Shown here piece by piece: positions 1 through 14,590 of a stretch of 64,000 nt of DNA. Source of the stretch: Plasmopara viticola (taxonomy: Eukaryota > Oomycota > Peronosporomycetes > Peronosporales > Peronosporaceae); contig MBPM02000128.1 in assembly GCA_001695595.3 (NCBI GenBank), positions 62,001 to 126,000 on the forward strand, in the 5' to 3' direction. Numbering within the stretch: position 1 is the stretch's first letter; each line of letters opens with the position of its first letter. Both the position numbers and the translations under genes were made by a program. Under the pieces are notes generated by a model. That model searched no databases and had not been told where the DNA came from. It was given only the letters and a program-made list of their open reading frames with translations.

Positions 1-989
1 GCTGTAAATTATCCCAGCACTTGAAAGACCGAATGTAAGCTTTGTTTTGGCTCTATTGCGTCTGCGCACGTCTAGATTGATAGAAAGTAGGTATCGATAG
101 CCGCACATCATCTCAGCACTTCCAAAAAGGGAATGTAAGCTTAGTTGTGGCTTTACTGCGTCTGCGAACCTCTAGAAGAATAGAAAGGACGTATCGATAG
201 CCGTATTTGACCTCAGAACTTCACAAGAGCGAATATACGCTTAGTTGTGACTCTATTGCGTCTGTACACGTCTAGAATTTTAGAAAGGACGTATCCATGG
301 CCGTACATCATCTTAGACCTTCAAATGAGCAAATATACGCTTCGTTATTTCTCAATTGCGTCTGCACGCGTCTAGAATAATAGAAAGGACGTAAGTATGG
401 CCGTACATCATCTTAGCACTTCAAAAGAGCAACTATACCCTTAGTTGTTACTCTATTGCGTCTTCACGCGTCTAGAATGATAGAAAGGACGTATCCATGG
501 CCGTAGATCAACTCAGCATTTCCAAAGAGCAAAGATACGCTTAGTTGTTTCTCAATTGCGTCTGCACGCGTCTAGAATGATAGAAAGGACGTATCTATGG
601 TCGTAGATCGTCCCAGCACTTCAAAGGAACAAATATACGTTTAGTTGTGATTCTTTCGTGTCAGCACACGTCTAGAATGATAGAAAAGACGTGTCTATGG
701 CCGTTGATCATTTCAGCACTTCCAAAAGCAAATATACGCTTAGTTGTGACTTTATTGCGTCTGCACACGTCTAGAATGATAGAAATGACTTATCTATGAC
801 CGTAGATCGTTTCAGCACTCCCAAAGAGCAAATATACGCTTAGTTGCTACTCTATTGCGTCTGCGCACGTCTAAAATGATAGAGAGGACGTATCCATGGC
901 CGTAAATGATCTCAGCACTTCACTAAAGCGAATAAACGCATAGTGGTGGCCCTATTGCGTCTGCGCACGTCTACAATGATGAAAAGGCG
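1..989 (+). repeat. Monomeric (non-HOR) satellite stretch with B-like island
   Basis: About ten divergent monomers with no clear higher-order copy elsewhere in the window. Monomers from about 361 to 850 carry B-arm marks in forward orientation: CTGCACGCGTCTAGAAT, GTAGATCGT, CCAAAGAGCAAATATACG and TTAGTTGTTACTC. The rest is A-like. No gene or other element seen. Confidence 0.85.
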
Positions 990-3180
990 TATCCATGGCC
1001 GTACATTATCTTAGCAATTCAAAAAAGCGAATGAACGCTTAGTTGTGGCTCTATTGCGTTTGCGAAGGTCTAGAATGATAAAAAGGACGTATCTATGGCT
1101 GTAAATGATTTCAGCACTCCCAAAAAGCGTATATACGCTTTATTGTGGCTCTATTTCGTCTGCGCACATCTAGAATGATAGAAGGGACGTATCTGTGGCC
1201 GTATATCATCTCACCACGTCAAAACAGCGAATATACGCTTGGTTATGACTCTATTGCGTCTGCTCACGTCTAGAATGATAGAAGGGACATATCAATCGCT
1301 GTAAATTATCCCAGCACTTCAAAAAAGCGAATGTAAGCTCAATTGTGCCTCTACTGCATCTGCGCACCTCTAGAGCGATAGAAAGGACGTATCGATAGCC
1401 GTATTTGACCTCAGCACTTCACAAGAGCGAATGTACGCTTAATTTTGACTCTATTGCTTCTACGCACTTATAGAATGATAAAAAGGACGAAATTATGGCT
1501 GTACATTATCTTATCACTCTAAAAGCGCGAATGGAAGCTAAGTTTTGGCCCTATTGCGCCTGCGCACGTCTATAAGGACCGAAAGGACGTATCGATAGCC
1601 GTACATGATGTCAGCGCTTCACAAGAGAGATTATTCACCTAGTTTTGACTATTCAGCTTACGTCTAGAATGATTGAAGGGACATATCAATGGCTGTAAAT
1701 TGTGCCAGCAATTCAAAAGAGCGAATGTAACTTAGTTGTGGCTCTATTACGTCTGCGCACGTCTAGAATGATGGAAAGGACGAATCCATGGCCGTAAATG
1801 ATCTCAGCACTTCCAAAAAGCGAATATACGCTTTATTATGGCTCTATTTCGTCTTTTCACGTCTAGAATGATAAAAAGGACGTATCGATAGCCGTACATT
1901 ATTCCAGCACTTCAAAAAAACAAATGTAAGCTTAGATGTGGCTCTATTGCGTCTGCGCACGTCTAGAATGATAGAAAGGACGTATCTATGACCGTACAAT
2001 ATGTTAGCACTTCAAAAGAGCGTATGTACGCTTTATTGTGGCTCTAATGCGTCTGCTCACGTCTAGAATTATAGAAGGGACATAGCTTTGACCGTACATC
2101 ATCTAAGCACTTCAACAGAGCTAATATACGCTTTTTTGTGGCTCTAATGCGTCTGCGCACGTCTAGAATGATATAAAAGACGTATCTATGGCCGTAAATG
2201 ATCTCAGCACTTTAACAAAACGATTGTAAGCTTAGTTGCGGCTCTAATGCGTCTGCTCATGTCTAGAATAATAGAAAGGACGTATCCATGGCCGTACATC
2301 ATCCCAACACTTCACATGAGCGAATATACGCTTTGTTGTGACTCTATTGCTTCTGCTAACGTCTAAATCGATAAAAAGGACGTATTCATGGCCGTACATG
2401 ATCTCAGCACTTCACAAGAGCAAATATACGCTTTCTTGTGACTTTATTGCATCTGCGCACGTCTAGAGTGATAGAAAAGCCGTATCTATTGCCGTACAAT
2501 ATCTCCGCACTTTAATAAAACAGATTTAAGCTTAGTTGTGGCTCTATTGCGTCCGCGCACGTCTAGAATGATAAAAGGACGTATCGATGGCCGTACATCA
2601 TCTCGGCAGTTCGCAAGAGCGAATATACGCTTTGTTGTGACTCTATGCGGCTACTCACGTCTAGAATGATAGAAGGGACATAGCTACGACCGTACAACAA
2701 CTCAGCACTTCAAGAGAGCTAATTTACGCTTTCTTGTGGCTCTAATGCGTCTGCACACGTCTAGAATGATATAAAAGACGTATCTATGGCCGTACATCTT
2801 CCCAGCACTTCAAAACCGCGAATATACGCTTAGTTGTGGTTCTATTGCGTCTGCGCACGTCTAGAGTGATAGAAAGGACGTATCGATGGCTGTTCATCAT
2901 CACAGCACTTCACAAGAGCGAATGTACGCTTTGTTGTTTCTCTATTGCGTCTGCGCATGTCGATAATGACAGAAAAGACGTATCTATGGCCGTACACTAT
3001 CTCAGCACTTCAAAACAGCGAATGTAAGCTTAGTTGTGGCTCTAATGCGTCTGCGCACGTCTAGAAAGATAGAAAGGACGTATCTATGGCCGTCCATCAT
3101 CTCAGCACTTCAAAGGTGCAATTATACGCTTAGTTACGGCTCTATTGCGTCTGCGCGCGTCAAGAATGATAGAAAGGACG
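990..3180 (+). repeat. 22-monomer HOR, unit 1 of 3 (2,191 bp)
   Basis: This is the first copy of a higher-order unit of about 22 monomers. It starts near ATCCATGGCC at 991, which recurs at 3,182. Upstream of this point the copies no longer align, which sets the boundary. The unit contains a shortened monomer near 1,650-1,665 (TTTTGACTATTCAGCTTACG), repeated in all three copies. It is 1 bp longer than unit 2, which lost a C at about 4,582. Confidence 0.9.
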
Positions 3181-5370
3181 TATCCATGGCCGTACATTAT
3201 TTTAGCAATTCAAAAAAGCGAATGAACGCTTAGTTGTTGCTCTATTGCGTTTGCGAAGGTCTAGAATGATAAAAAGGACGTATCTATGGCTGTAAATGAT
3301 TTCAGCACTCCCAAAAAGCGTATATACGCTTTATTGTGGCTCTATTTCGTCTGCGCACATCTAGAATGATAGAAGGGACGTATCTGTGGCCGTATATCAT
3401 CTCACCACGTCAAAACAGCGAATATACGCTTGGTTATGACTCTATTGCGTCTGCTCACGTCTAGAATGATAGAAGGGACATATCAATCGCTGTAAATTAT
3501 CCCAGCACTTCAAAAAAGCGAATGTAAGCTCAATTGTGCCTCTACTGCATCTGCGCACCTCTAGAGCGATAGAAAGGACGTATCGATAGCCGTATTTGAC
3601 CTCAGCACTTCACAAGAGCGAATGTACGCTTAATTTTGACTCTATTGCTTCTACGCACTTATAGAATGATAAAAAGGACGAAATTATGGCTGTACATTAT
3701 CTTATCACTCTAAAAGCGCGAATGGAAGCTAAGTTTTGGCCCTATTGCGCCTGCGCACGTCTATAAGGACCGAAAGGACGTATCGATAGCCGTACATGAT
3801 GTCAGCGCTTCACAAGAGAGATTATTCACCTAGTTTTGACTATTCAGCTTACGTCTAGAATGATTGAAGGGACATATCAATGGCTGTAAATTGTGCCAGC
3901 AATTCAAAAGAGCGAATGTAACTTAGTTGTGGCTCTATTACGTCTGCGCACGTCTAGAATGATGGAAAGGACGAATCCATGGCCGTAAATGATCTCAGCA
4001 CTTCCAAAAAGCGAATATACGCTTTATTATGGCTCTATTTCGTCTTTTCACGTCTAGAATGATAAAAAGGACGTATCGATAGCCGTACATTATTCCAGCA
4101 CTTCAAAAAAACAAATGTAAGCTTAGATGTGGCTCTATTGCGTCTGCGCACGTCTAGAATGATAGAAAGGACGTATCTATGACCGTACAATATGTTAGCA
4201 CTTCAAAAGAGCGTATGTACGCTTTATTGTGGCTCTAATGCGTCTGCTCACGTCTAGAATTATAGAAGGGACATAGCTTTGACCGTACATCATCTAAGCA
4301 CTTCAACAGAGCTAATATACGCTTTTTTGTGGCTCTAATGCGTCTGCGCACGTCTAGAATGATATAAAAGACGTATCTATGGCCGTAAATGATCTCAGCA
4401 CTTTAACAAAACGATTGTAAGCTTAGTTGCGGCTCTAATGCGTCTGCTCATGTCTAGAATAATAGAAAGGACGTATCCATGGCCGTACATCATCCCAACA
4501 CTTCACATGAGCGAATATACGCTTTGTTGTGACTCTATTGCTTCTGCTAACGTCTAAATCGATAAAAAGGACGTATTCATGGCGTACATGATCTCAGCAC
4601 TTCACAAGAGCAAATATACGCTTTCTTGTGACTTTATTGCATCTGCGCACGTCTAGAGTGATAGAAAAGCCGTATCTATTGCCGTACAATATCTCCGCAC
4701 TTTAATAAAACAGATTTAAGCTTAGTTGTGGCTCTATTGCGTCCGCGCACGTCTAGAATGATAAAAGGACGTATCGATGGCCGTACATCATCTCGGCAGT
4801 TCGCAAGAGCGAATATACGCTTTGTTGTGACTCTATGCGGCTACTCACGTCTAGAATGATAGAAGGGACATAGCTACGACCGTACAACAACTCAGCACTT
4901 CAAGAGAGCTAATTTACGCTTTCTTGTGGCTCTAATGCGTCTGCACACGTCTAGAATGATATAAAAGACGTATCTATGGCCGTACATCTTCCCAGCACTT
5001 CAAAACCGCGAATATACGCTTAGTTGTGGTTCTATTGCGTCTGCGCACGTCTAGAGTGATAGAAAGGACGTATCGATGGCTGTTCATCATCACAGCACTT
5101 CACAAGAGCGAATGTACGCTTTGTTGTTTCTCTATTGCGTCTGCGCATGTCGATAATGACAGAAAAGACGTATCTATGGCCGTACACTATCTCAGCACTT
5201 CAAAACAGCGAATGTAAGCTTAGTTGTGGCTCTAATGCGTCTGCGCACGTCTAGAAAGATAGAAAGGACGTATCTATGGCCGTCCATCATCTCAGCACTT
5301 CAAAGGTGCAATTATACGCTTAGTTACGGCTCTATTGCGTCTGCGCGCGTCAAGAATGATAGAAAGGACG
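3181..5370 (+). repeat. 22-monomer HOR, unit 2 of 3 (2,190 bp)
   Basis: Nearly identical to unit 1 along its length. Line-by-line comparison shows only a handful of differences, including a 1-base deletion at about 4,582 (ATGGCGTACATG where the sister copies have ATGGCCGTACATG). Confidence 0.9.
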
Positions 5371-7455
5371 TATCCATGGCCGTACATTATTTTAGCAATT
5401 CAAAAAAGCGAATGAACGCTTAGTTGTTGCTCTATTGCGTTTGCGAAGGTCTAGAATGATAAAAAGGACGTATCTATGGCTGTAAATGATTTCAGCACTC
5501 CCAAAAAGCGTATATACGCTTTATTGTGGCTCTATTTCGTCTGCGCACATCTAGAATGATAGAAGGGACGTATCTGTGGCCGTATATCATCTCACCACGT
5601 CAAAACAGCGAATATACGCTTGGTTATGACTCTATTGCGTCTGCTCACGTCTAGAATGATAGAAGGGACATATCAATCGCTGTAAATTATCCCAGCACTT
5701 CAAAAAAGCGAATGTAAGCTCAATTGTGCCTCTACTGCATCTGCGCACCTCTAGAGCGATAGAAAGGACGTATCGATAGCCGTATTTGACCTCAGCACTT
5801 CACAAGAGCGAATGTACGCTTAATTTTGACTCTATTGCTTCTACGCACTTATAGAATGATAAAAAGGACGAAATTATGGCTGTACATTATCTTATCACTC
5901 TAAAAGCGCGAATGGAAGCTAAGTTTTGGCCCTATTGCGCCTGCGCACGTCTATAAGGACCGAAAGGACGTATCGATAGCCGTACATGATGTCAGCGCTT
6001 CACAAGAGAGATTATTCACCTAGTTTTGACTATTCAGCTTACGTCTAGAATGATTGAAGGGACATATCAATGGCTGTAAATTGTGCCAGCAATTCAAAAG
6101 AGCGAATGTAACTTAGTTGTGGCTCTATCACGTCTGCGCACGTCTAGAATGTTGAAAGGACGAATCCATGGCCGTAAATGATCTCAGCACTTCCAAAAAG
6201 CGAATATACGCTTTATTATGGCTCTATTTCGTCTTTTCACGTCTAGAATGATAAAAAGGACGTATCGATAGCCGTACATTATTCCAGCACTTCAAAAAAA
6301 CAAATGTAAGCTTAGATGTGGCTCTATTGCGTCTGCGCACGTCTAGAATGATAGAAAGGACGTATCTATGACCGTACAATATGTTAGCACTTCAAAAGAG
6401 CGTATGTACGCTTTATTGTGGCTCTAATGCGTCTGCTCACGTCTAGAATTATAGAAGGGACATAGCTTTGACCGTACATCATCTAAGCACTTCAACAGAG
6501 CTAATATACGCTTTTTTGTGGCTCTAATGCGTCTGCGCACGTCTAGAATGATATAAAAGACGTATCTATGGCCGTAAATGATCTCAGCACTTTAACAAAA
6601 CGATTGTAAGCTTAGTTGCGGCTCTAATGCGTCTGCTCATGTCTAGAATAATAGAAAGGACGTATCCATGGCCGTATATCATCCCAACACTTCACATGAG
6701 CGAATATACGCTTAGTTGTGACTCTATTGCTTCTGCTAACGTCTAAATCGATAAAAAGGACGTATTCATGGCCGTACATGATCTCAGCACTTCACAAGAG
6801 CAAATATACGCTTTCTTGTGACTTTATTGCATCTGCGCACGTCCAGAGTGATAGAAAAGCCGTATCTATTGCCGTACAATATCTCCGCACTTTAATAAAA
6901 CGGATTTAAGCTTAGTTGTGGCTCTATTGCGTCCGCGCACGTCTAGAATGATAAAAGGACGTATCGATGGCCGTACATCATCTCGGCAGTTCGCAAGAGC
7001 GAATATACGCTTTGTTGTGACTCTATGCGGCTACTCACGTCTAGAATGATAGAAGGGACATAGCTACGACCGTACAACAACTCAGCACTTCAAGAGAGCT
7101 AATTTACGCTTTCTTGTGGCTCTAATGCGTCTGCACACGTCTAGAATGATATAAAAGACGTATCTATGGCCGTACATCTTCCCAGCACTTCAAAACCGCG
7201 AATATACGCTTAGTTGTGGTTCTATTGCGTCTGCGCACGTCTAGAGTGATAGAAAGGACGTATCGATGGCTGTTCATCATCACAGCACTTCACAAGAGCG
7301 AATGTACGCTTTGTTGTTTCTCTATTGCGTCTGCGCATGTCGATAATGACAGAAAAGACGTATCTATGGCCGTACACTATCTCAGCACTTCAAAACAGCG
7401 AATGTAAGCTTAGTTGTGGCTCTAATGCGTCTGCGCACGTCTAGAAAGATAGAAA
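5371..7455 (+). repeat. 22-monomer HOR, unit 3 of 3 (about 2,085 bp, last monomer missing)
   Basis: Aligns to unit 2 at an offset of 2,190 bp until about 7,455, where GATAGAAAATACG replaces GATAGAAAGGACG and the sequence passes into other monomers. The copy is about one monomer short. Private changes include ATGTTGAAAGG (1-bp loss) at about 6,151, CTATCACG at about 6,127, CGTCCAGAG at about 6,842 and AAACGGATTT at about 6,900. Confidence 0.88.
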
Positions 7456-9334
7456 ATACGTATCTATGGCCGTGCATTATCTCAGCACTTTAACACAGCG
7501 AATGTAAGCTTTGTTGTGGCTCTAATGCGTCTGCGCACGTCTAGAAAGGTAGAAAAGACTTATCTATGGTCGTACATTATCTCAGCACTTTAACAAAGCA
7601 AATGTAAGCTTTGTTATGGCTCTAATGCGTCTGCGCACGTCTAGAATGATCGAAAAAACATACCTATGGCCGTACATTATCTCAGCACTTTAACAAAGCA
7701 AATTTACGCTTTCTTGTGGCTCCGATGCGTCTGCACACGTCTAGAATGATATAAAAGACGTATCTATGGCCGTACATCTTCTCAGCACTTCAAAACCGCG
7801 AATATACGCTTAGTTGTGGTTCTATTGCGTCTGCGCACGTCTAGAATGATAGAAAGGACGTATCGATGGCCGTACATCATCTCGGCACTTCACAAGCGCG
7901 AATTTACGCTTTGTTGTGACTCAATTGCGTCTGCTCACGTCTCGAATAATAGAAGGAACATAGCTTTGACCGTACATCATCTAAGCACTTCAAACGAGCC
8001 AATGTACGCTTTGATGTGGCGCTATTGCACCTGGGCACTTCTTAATTGATAGAAAAGACGAATCAATGGCCGTACATCATCCCAGGACTTCAAAACAGCG
8101 AATATACGCTTCGATGTGGCTCTTTTGCGTCTGCGCACGTCTAGAAAGATAGAAAAGACGCATCGATGGCCGTACATCATCTCAGCACTTCACAAGAGCG
8201 AATATACGCTTTGTTGTGACTCTTTTGCTTCTCCTAACGTCTAGAATGATAGAAAGGACGTATCCATGGCCGTACATGGTCTCAGCACTTCACAAGAGCG
8301 AATATACGCTTTGTTGTGACTCTATTGCTAGTGCCAACGTCTAGATTGATAGAAAGGACGTACCCATAGCCGTACATGATCTCAGCACTTAACAAGAGCG
8401 AATATACGATTTGTTGTGGTTCTATCGCGTCTGCGCACGTCTAGAATGATAATAAAGACGTATTGATGGCCGTACATCATCTCGGCACTTCCCAAGAGCG
8501 AATAAACGCTTTGTTGTGATGCTATTGCGTCTGTTCAGGTATAGAATTATAAAAATACATTGCTATGACCGTATATCATTTAAGCACTAAAAAAAACGAA
8601 TGTAAGCTTAGTTGTGGCTCTAACGCATCTGAGCACGTCTGAAATGATAGAAAAGATGTATCGATGGCCGTACATCATCTCAGCACTTTACAAGAGCGAA
8701 CATACGTTTTATTGTGGCTCTATCGCGTCTACGCACGTCTAGAATGATAGAAAAGACGTATCTATGGCCGGACATTATCCCAGCACTTCAAAACAGCGAA
8801 TATACGCTTAATTGTGCCTCTATTGCTTCTGCGCACGTCCTGGATGATGGAAGGGACATCGCTATGACCGTACATCGTCTAAGCACTTCAAAAAAACTAA
8901 TATACGTTTTTTTGCGGCTCTATTGTTTCTGCTATAAGCTAGAATGATAGAAAGGACGTATCGATGGCTTTACATGATCTCAGCACTTCACAAGAACAAA
9001 TATACGCTTTGTTGTGACTCTATTGCGTCTGCTTATGTCCAGAATAATAGAAGGGACGTATCGATGGCTTTACATGATCTCAGCACTTCATAAGAGCGAA
9101 TATACGCTTTTTGCGGCTTTGTTGGGTCTGCGCACGTCTAGAATGATAGAAAAGACGTATCTATGGCCGTACACCATCCCAGCACTTCAAAACAGCGAAT
9201 ATACGCTTTGTTGTGGCTCTATTGCGTCCGGGCACGTTCAGACTGATAGAAAGGACGTATCGATGGCTTTTCATGATCTCAGCACTTCACAAGAGCGAAT
9301 ATACGCTTTGTTGTGACTCTATTGCGTCTGCGCA
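7456..9334 (+). repeat. Divergent monomers between HOR arrays
   Basis: About 19 monomers. The first three (7,456-7,700) resemble the TTTAACACAGCGAATGTAAG monomers of block J. About 7,705-7,880 resembles part of the 22-monomer unit displaced by about 600 bp. About 8,700-9,000 resembles 18,570-18,900. No higher-order period runs through the stretch, and no gene is present. Confidence 0.8.
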
Positions 9335-12115
9335 CGTCTAGAATGATAGAAGGGACATTGCTGTGACCGTACATCGTCTAAGCACTTCAAAGAGCTAATA
9401 TACGCTTTGTTGTGGCTCTATTACGTCTGCTAACGTCTAGATTGATAGAAGGGACTTATCGATGGCTTTACATGATCTCAGCACTTCACAAGAGCAAATA
9501 TACGCTTTGTTGTGACTCTATTGCTTCTGCGCACGTCTAGAATGACCGAAAGGACCTATTAATGGCAGTACATTATCTCAGCACCTTACAAGAGCGAATA
9601 TACGCTTTGTTGCGGCTTTATTGGGTCTGCGCACGTCTAGAATGATAGAAGGGACATAGCTAAGATCGTACATCATCTAAGCACTTCAAAAGAGCGAATA
9701 TACGCTTAGTTTTGGCTCTATTGCGTCTGTGCACGTCTAGAATGATAGAAAGGACGTATCTATGGCCGTACATTATCTCAGCACTTAAAAAAAACGAATG
9801 TAAGCTTTGTTGTGGCTCTTATGCGTCTGTGCCATCTAGAATGAAAAAAAAACGTATCTATGGCCGTACACTATCTCAGCACATTAAAAAAAAATTGGAA
9901 GCTTGGTTGTGGCTCTATTGCGTCCGCTTGTCCAGAATGATAGCAAGGACGTATCTATGGCCGTACATTATCGCAGCACTTTAACGAAACGAATGTAAGC
10001 TAAGTTGTGGCTCTATTGCGTCTGCGCACGTCTGAAATGAAAGAAGGGACGTATCTATTGTCGTACATATTCTCAGAACTTCACAAGAGCGAATATACGC
10101 TTAGTTGTGAAGCTATTGTGTCTGCGCACGTCTAGAATGATAAAAGATTCAAAGCTATGACTCTACATCATCTCAGCACTTTATGAGAGCTAATATACGC
10201 TTTGTTGTGGCGATTTTGCGTCTGCGCACGTCTAGAATTATAGAAATGACGTATCTATGGACGTACATGATCTTAGCACTTCGCAAGAGCAAATATACGC
10301 GTTGTTGAGGCTGAATTGCGTCTGCGCACGTCAAGAATGATAGAAAGGACGCATCGATGGCCGTACATCATCTCACCACTTCCCAAGAGCAAATATACGC
10401 TTTGTTGTGATGCTATTGCGTCTGCTCACGTCTAGAATGATAGAAGAGACAAAGCTATGACTGTACATCATCTCAGCAATTCAAGAGAGCGGGTATACGC
10501 TTTGTTGTCATATTATTGCGTCTACTCACGTCTAGAATGATAAAGGGACATAGCTATGACCGTACATCATCTAAGCACATCAAAAGAGCTATTACGCTTT
10601 GTTGTGGCTCTATTGCGTCTACGGACGTCTAGAATAATAGAAAAAACGTATCGATGGCCGTACATCAATTCGACACTTCCCAAGAGCAATTATACGCTTT
10701 GTTGCAGCCGTTTTAGGTCTGCGCACGTCTAGAATGATAGAAAAGACGTATCTATGGCCGTACATCATCCCAGCACTTCAGAACAGCGAATATACGCTTT
10801 GTTGTGGCTCTATTGCGTCTACGAACGTCTAGAATGATTAAAAGGACGTATCGATGGCCGTATATCTTCTCGGCACTTCCCAAGAGTGAATATACGCTTT
10901 GTTGTGGCTTTTTTGGGTCTGCGCAGATCTAGAATGATAGAAAAGACGTATTTATGGCCGTACACTATCTCAGCAATTCAAGAGAGCGATGATCCGCTTT
11001 GTTGTTTCTATTGCGTCTGCGCATGTCTAGAATGATAAAAATGACGTATCTGTGGCGTACATCATCCCTGAACTTCAAAACAACGAATATTTGCTTTGTT
11101 GTGGCTCTATTGTGTCTGCGCACGTCCAGAATGATAGGAAGGACGTAAACTTGGACGTACATGATCTCAGCACTTCAAAAGAGATAATGTACGCTTTGTT
11201 GTGACTCTTTTGTTTCTACGCACTTCTAGAATGATAGAAAAGACGTATCGATGGCCGTACATCATCTCGGCTCTTCCCAAGAGCGAGTATACGCTTTGTT
11301 GTGATGCTATTGCGTCTGGTATAGAATGATAAAAGAGACATAGCTATGACCGTATATCATCTAAGCACTTAAAAAAAACGAATGCAATTTTAGTTGTGGC
11401 TCTAACGCATCTGAGCACGTCTGAAATGATAGAAAAGACGTATTGATGGCCGTACATCATCTCAGCACTTTTCAAGAGGGAATATACAGTTTATTGTGGC
11501 TCTATTGCGTCTACGCACGTCTAGAATGATAGAAATGACGTATCTATGGCGTACATCATCCCAGAACTTCAAAACAACGAATATTTGATTTGTTGTGGCT
11601 CTATTGAGTCTGCGCACGTCTAGAATGATAGAAAGAACGTATCCATGGCCGTACATGATCTCGGCACTTAACAAGAGCGAATATACGCTTTCTTGCGGTT
11701 CTATCGCGTCTGCGCACGTCTAGAATGGTAGAAAAGACGAATCTATGGCCGTATATCTTCCTAGCACTTCGAGACGGCAAATATACGCTTAATTGTGGCT
11801 CTGTCGCGTCTGCGCACGTCTAGAAAGAAAGAAGGACGTATCGATGGCCTTACATCATCTCAGCACCTCAAAACAGCGAATATACGCTTTGTTGTGACTC
11901 TATTGCGTCTGCGCACGTCTAAAATGATAGAAAGGTCGTATCTATGGCCAAACATTATCTCAACACTTAAAAAAAAACGAATGTAGGCTTGGTTGTGGCT
12001 CTATTGCGTTTGCGCACGTCTAGAATAATAGAAAGGACGTGTCCGTAGCCGTACATGATCTCAGCACTTGAAAAAAAACGAATGTAGGCTTTGTTGAGGT
12101 TTTATTGCGTCTGCG
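9335..12115 (+). repeat. Block P, copy 1 (about 2.8 kb)
   Basis: A block of about 28 monomers found again in the window. It opens with the GGGACATTGCTGTGACCG monomer (9,352). It includes GACATAGCTAAGATCG (9,653), a tract-A monomer pair (9,780-9,900), AAGATTCAAAGCTATGAC (about 10,144), GATGATCCGC (about 10,988) and a shortened monomer TGCGTCTGGTATAGAATG (11,311). The same marks in the same order occur at 14,310-18,085, 27,268-29,515 and 35,743-37,990, and in part at 43,410-44,475. The left edge is set where the match to the 14.3-kb copy fails, and the right edge near 12,118 likewise. Confidence 0.85.
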
Positions 12116-14590
12116 CACGTCAAGAATGATAGAGAGGACGTAATCATGGCCGTACATAATCTCAGCACTTCACAAGAGCTAATATACGCTTTGTTGTGGC
12201 TCTATTGCGTCTACGCACGTCTAGAATGATAGAAAGGACGTATCAATGGCTGTACATCATCTCGGCACTTCACAAGAGCGAATATACCCTTTGTTGTGGC
12301 TCTATTGCGACTGCTCACGTATAGAATTATAGAAAGGACATCGCTATGACCGTACATCATCTAAGCACTTCAAAAGAGCTCATGTACGCTTTGTTGTGGC
12401 TCTATTGCGTCTGCGCACGTCTAGAATGAGAGAAAAGACGTATCTATGGCCGTTCATCATCTCAGCACTTTAAAAAAACGAATGTAAGCTAAGTTGTGGC
12501 TCTATCCCGTCTGCGCACGTCTAGAATGATAGAAGGGACATTGCTGTGACCGTACATCGTCTAAGCACTTTAAAGAGCTAATATACGCTTTGTTGTGGCT
12601 CTATTGCTTCTGCTAACGTCTAGATTGATAGAAGGGACTTATCGATGGCTTTACATGATCTCATCACTTCACATGAGCAAATATACGCTTTGTTGTGACT
12701 CTATTGCTTCTGCGCACGTCTAGAATGACCGAAAGGACCTATCAATGGCAGTACATTATCTCAGCACCTTACAAGAGCGAATATACGCTTTGTTGCGGCT
12801 TTATTGGGTCTGCGCACGTCTTGAATGATAGAAAAGACGTATCGATGGCCGTACACTATCTCAACAATTCATAAGAGCGAATATACGCTTTGTTGTGACT
12901 CTATTCGTTTGCGCACGTCTACAAAGATTGAAATGACGTATTTATGGCGTACATCATCCCAGAACTTCAAAACAACGAATATTTGCTTTGTTGTGGCTCT
13001 ATTGCGTCTGCGCACGTCAGGAATGATAGAGAGGACGTAATCATAGCCGTACATAATCTCAGCACTTCACAAGAGCTAATATACGCTTTGTTGTGGCTCT
13101 ATTGCGTCTACGCACGTCTAGAATGATAGAAAGGACGTATCAATGGCTGTACATCATCTCGGCACTTCACAAGAGCGAATATATTCTTTGTTGTGGCTCT
13201 ATTGCGTCTGCTCACGTATAGAATGATAGAAAGGACATCGCTATGACCGTACATCATCTAAGCACTTCAAAAGAGGTCATGTACGCTTTGTTGTGGCTCT
13301 ATTGCGTCTGCGCACGTCTAGAATGAGAGAAAAGACGTATCTATGGCCGTTCATCATCTCAGCACTTTAAAAAAACGAGTGTAAGCTAAGTTGTGGCTCT
13401 ATCCCGTCTGCGCACGTCTAGAATGATAGAAGGGACATTGCTGTGACCGTACATCGTCTAAGCACTTCAAAGAGCTAATATACGCTTTGTTGTGGCTCTA
13501 TTGCTTCTGCTAACGTCTAGATTGATAGAAGGGACTTATCGATGGCTTTACATGATCTCATCACTTCACATGAGCAAATATACGCTTTGTTGTGACTCTA
13601 TTGCTTCTGCGCACGTCTAGAATGACCGAAAGGACCTATCAATGGCAGTACATTATCTCAGCACCTTACAAGAGCGAATATACGCTTTGTTGCGGCTTTA
13701 TTGGGTCTGCGCACGTCTTGAATGATAGAAAAGACGTATCGATGGCCGTACACTATCTCAACAATTCATAAGAGCGAATATACGCTTTGTTGTGACTCTA
13801 TTCGTTTGCGCACGTCTACAAAGATTGAAATGACGTATTTATGGCGTACATCATCCCAGAACTTCAAAACAACGAATATTTGCTTTGTTGTGGCTCTATT
13901 GCGTCTGCGCACGTCAGGAATGATAGAGAGGACGTAATCATGGCCGTACATAATCTCAGCACTTCACAAGAGCTAATATACGCTTTGTTGTGGCTCTATT
14001 GCGTCTACGCACGTCTAGAATGATAGAAAGGACGTATCAATGGCTGTACATCATCTCGGCACTTCACAAGAGCGAATATATTCTTTGTTGTGGCTCTATT
14101 GCGTCTGCTCACGTATAGAATGATAGAAAGGACATCGCTATGACCGTACATCATCTAAGCACTTCAAAAGAGGTCATGTACGCTTTGTTGTGGCTCTATT
14201 GCGTCTGCGCACGTCTAGAATGAGAGAAAAGACGTATCTATGGCCGTTCATCATCTCAGCACTTTAAAAAAACGAATGTAAGCTAAGTTGTGGCTCTATC
14301 CCGTCTGCGCACGTCTAGAATGATAGAAGGGACATTGCTGTGACCGTACATCGTCTAAGCACTTCAAAGAGCTAATATACGCTTTGTTGTGGCTCTATTG
14401 CTTCTGCTAACGTCTAGATTGATAGAAGGGACTTATCGATGGCTTTACATGATCTCAGCACTTCACAAGAGCAAATATACGCTTTGTTGTGACTCTATTG
14501 CTTCTGCGCACGTCTAGAATGACCGAAAGGACCTATCAATGGCAGTACATTATCTCAGCACCTTACAAGAGCGAATATACGCTTTGTTGT
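12110..14590 (+). repeat. 9-monomer HOR, 897 bp, about 2.8 copies
   Basis: The mark TAATCAT(G/A)GCC recurs at 12,141, 13,038 and 13,935, exactly 897 bp apart. Units are about 12,110-13,006, 13,007-13,903 and 13,904-14,590 (partial). Copies are nearly identical: one G/A difference in that mark, and a few others such as ACCCTTTG against TTCTTTG. The third unit ends where a single-monomer duplication (14,481-14,680) leads into the second P block. The array lies exactly between P copies 1 and 2. Confidence 0.88.

Noticed and set aside
10965..11162. Possible local inversion because antisense reading frames appear here and at other places in the left arm
   Set aside because: The monomer landmarks (CTAGAATGAT, GGCCGTAC) stay in forward orientation throughout. 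The antisense frames are just the opposite strand of the repeat.
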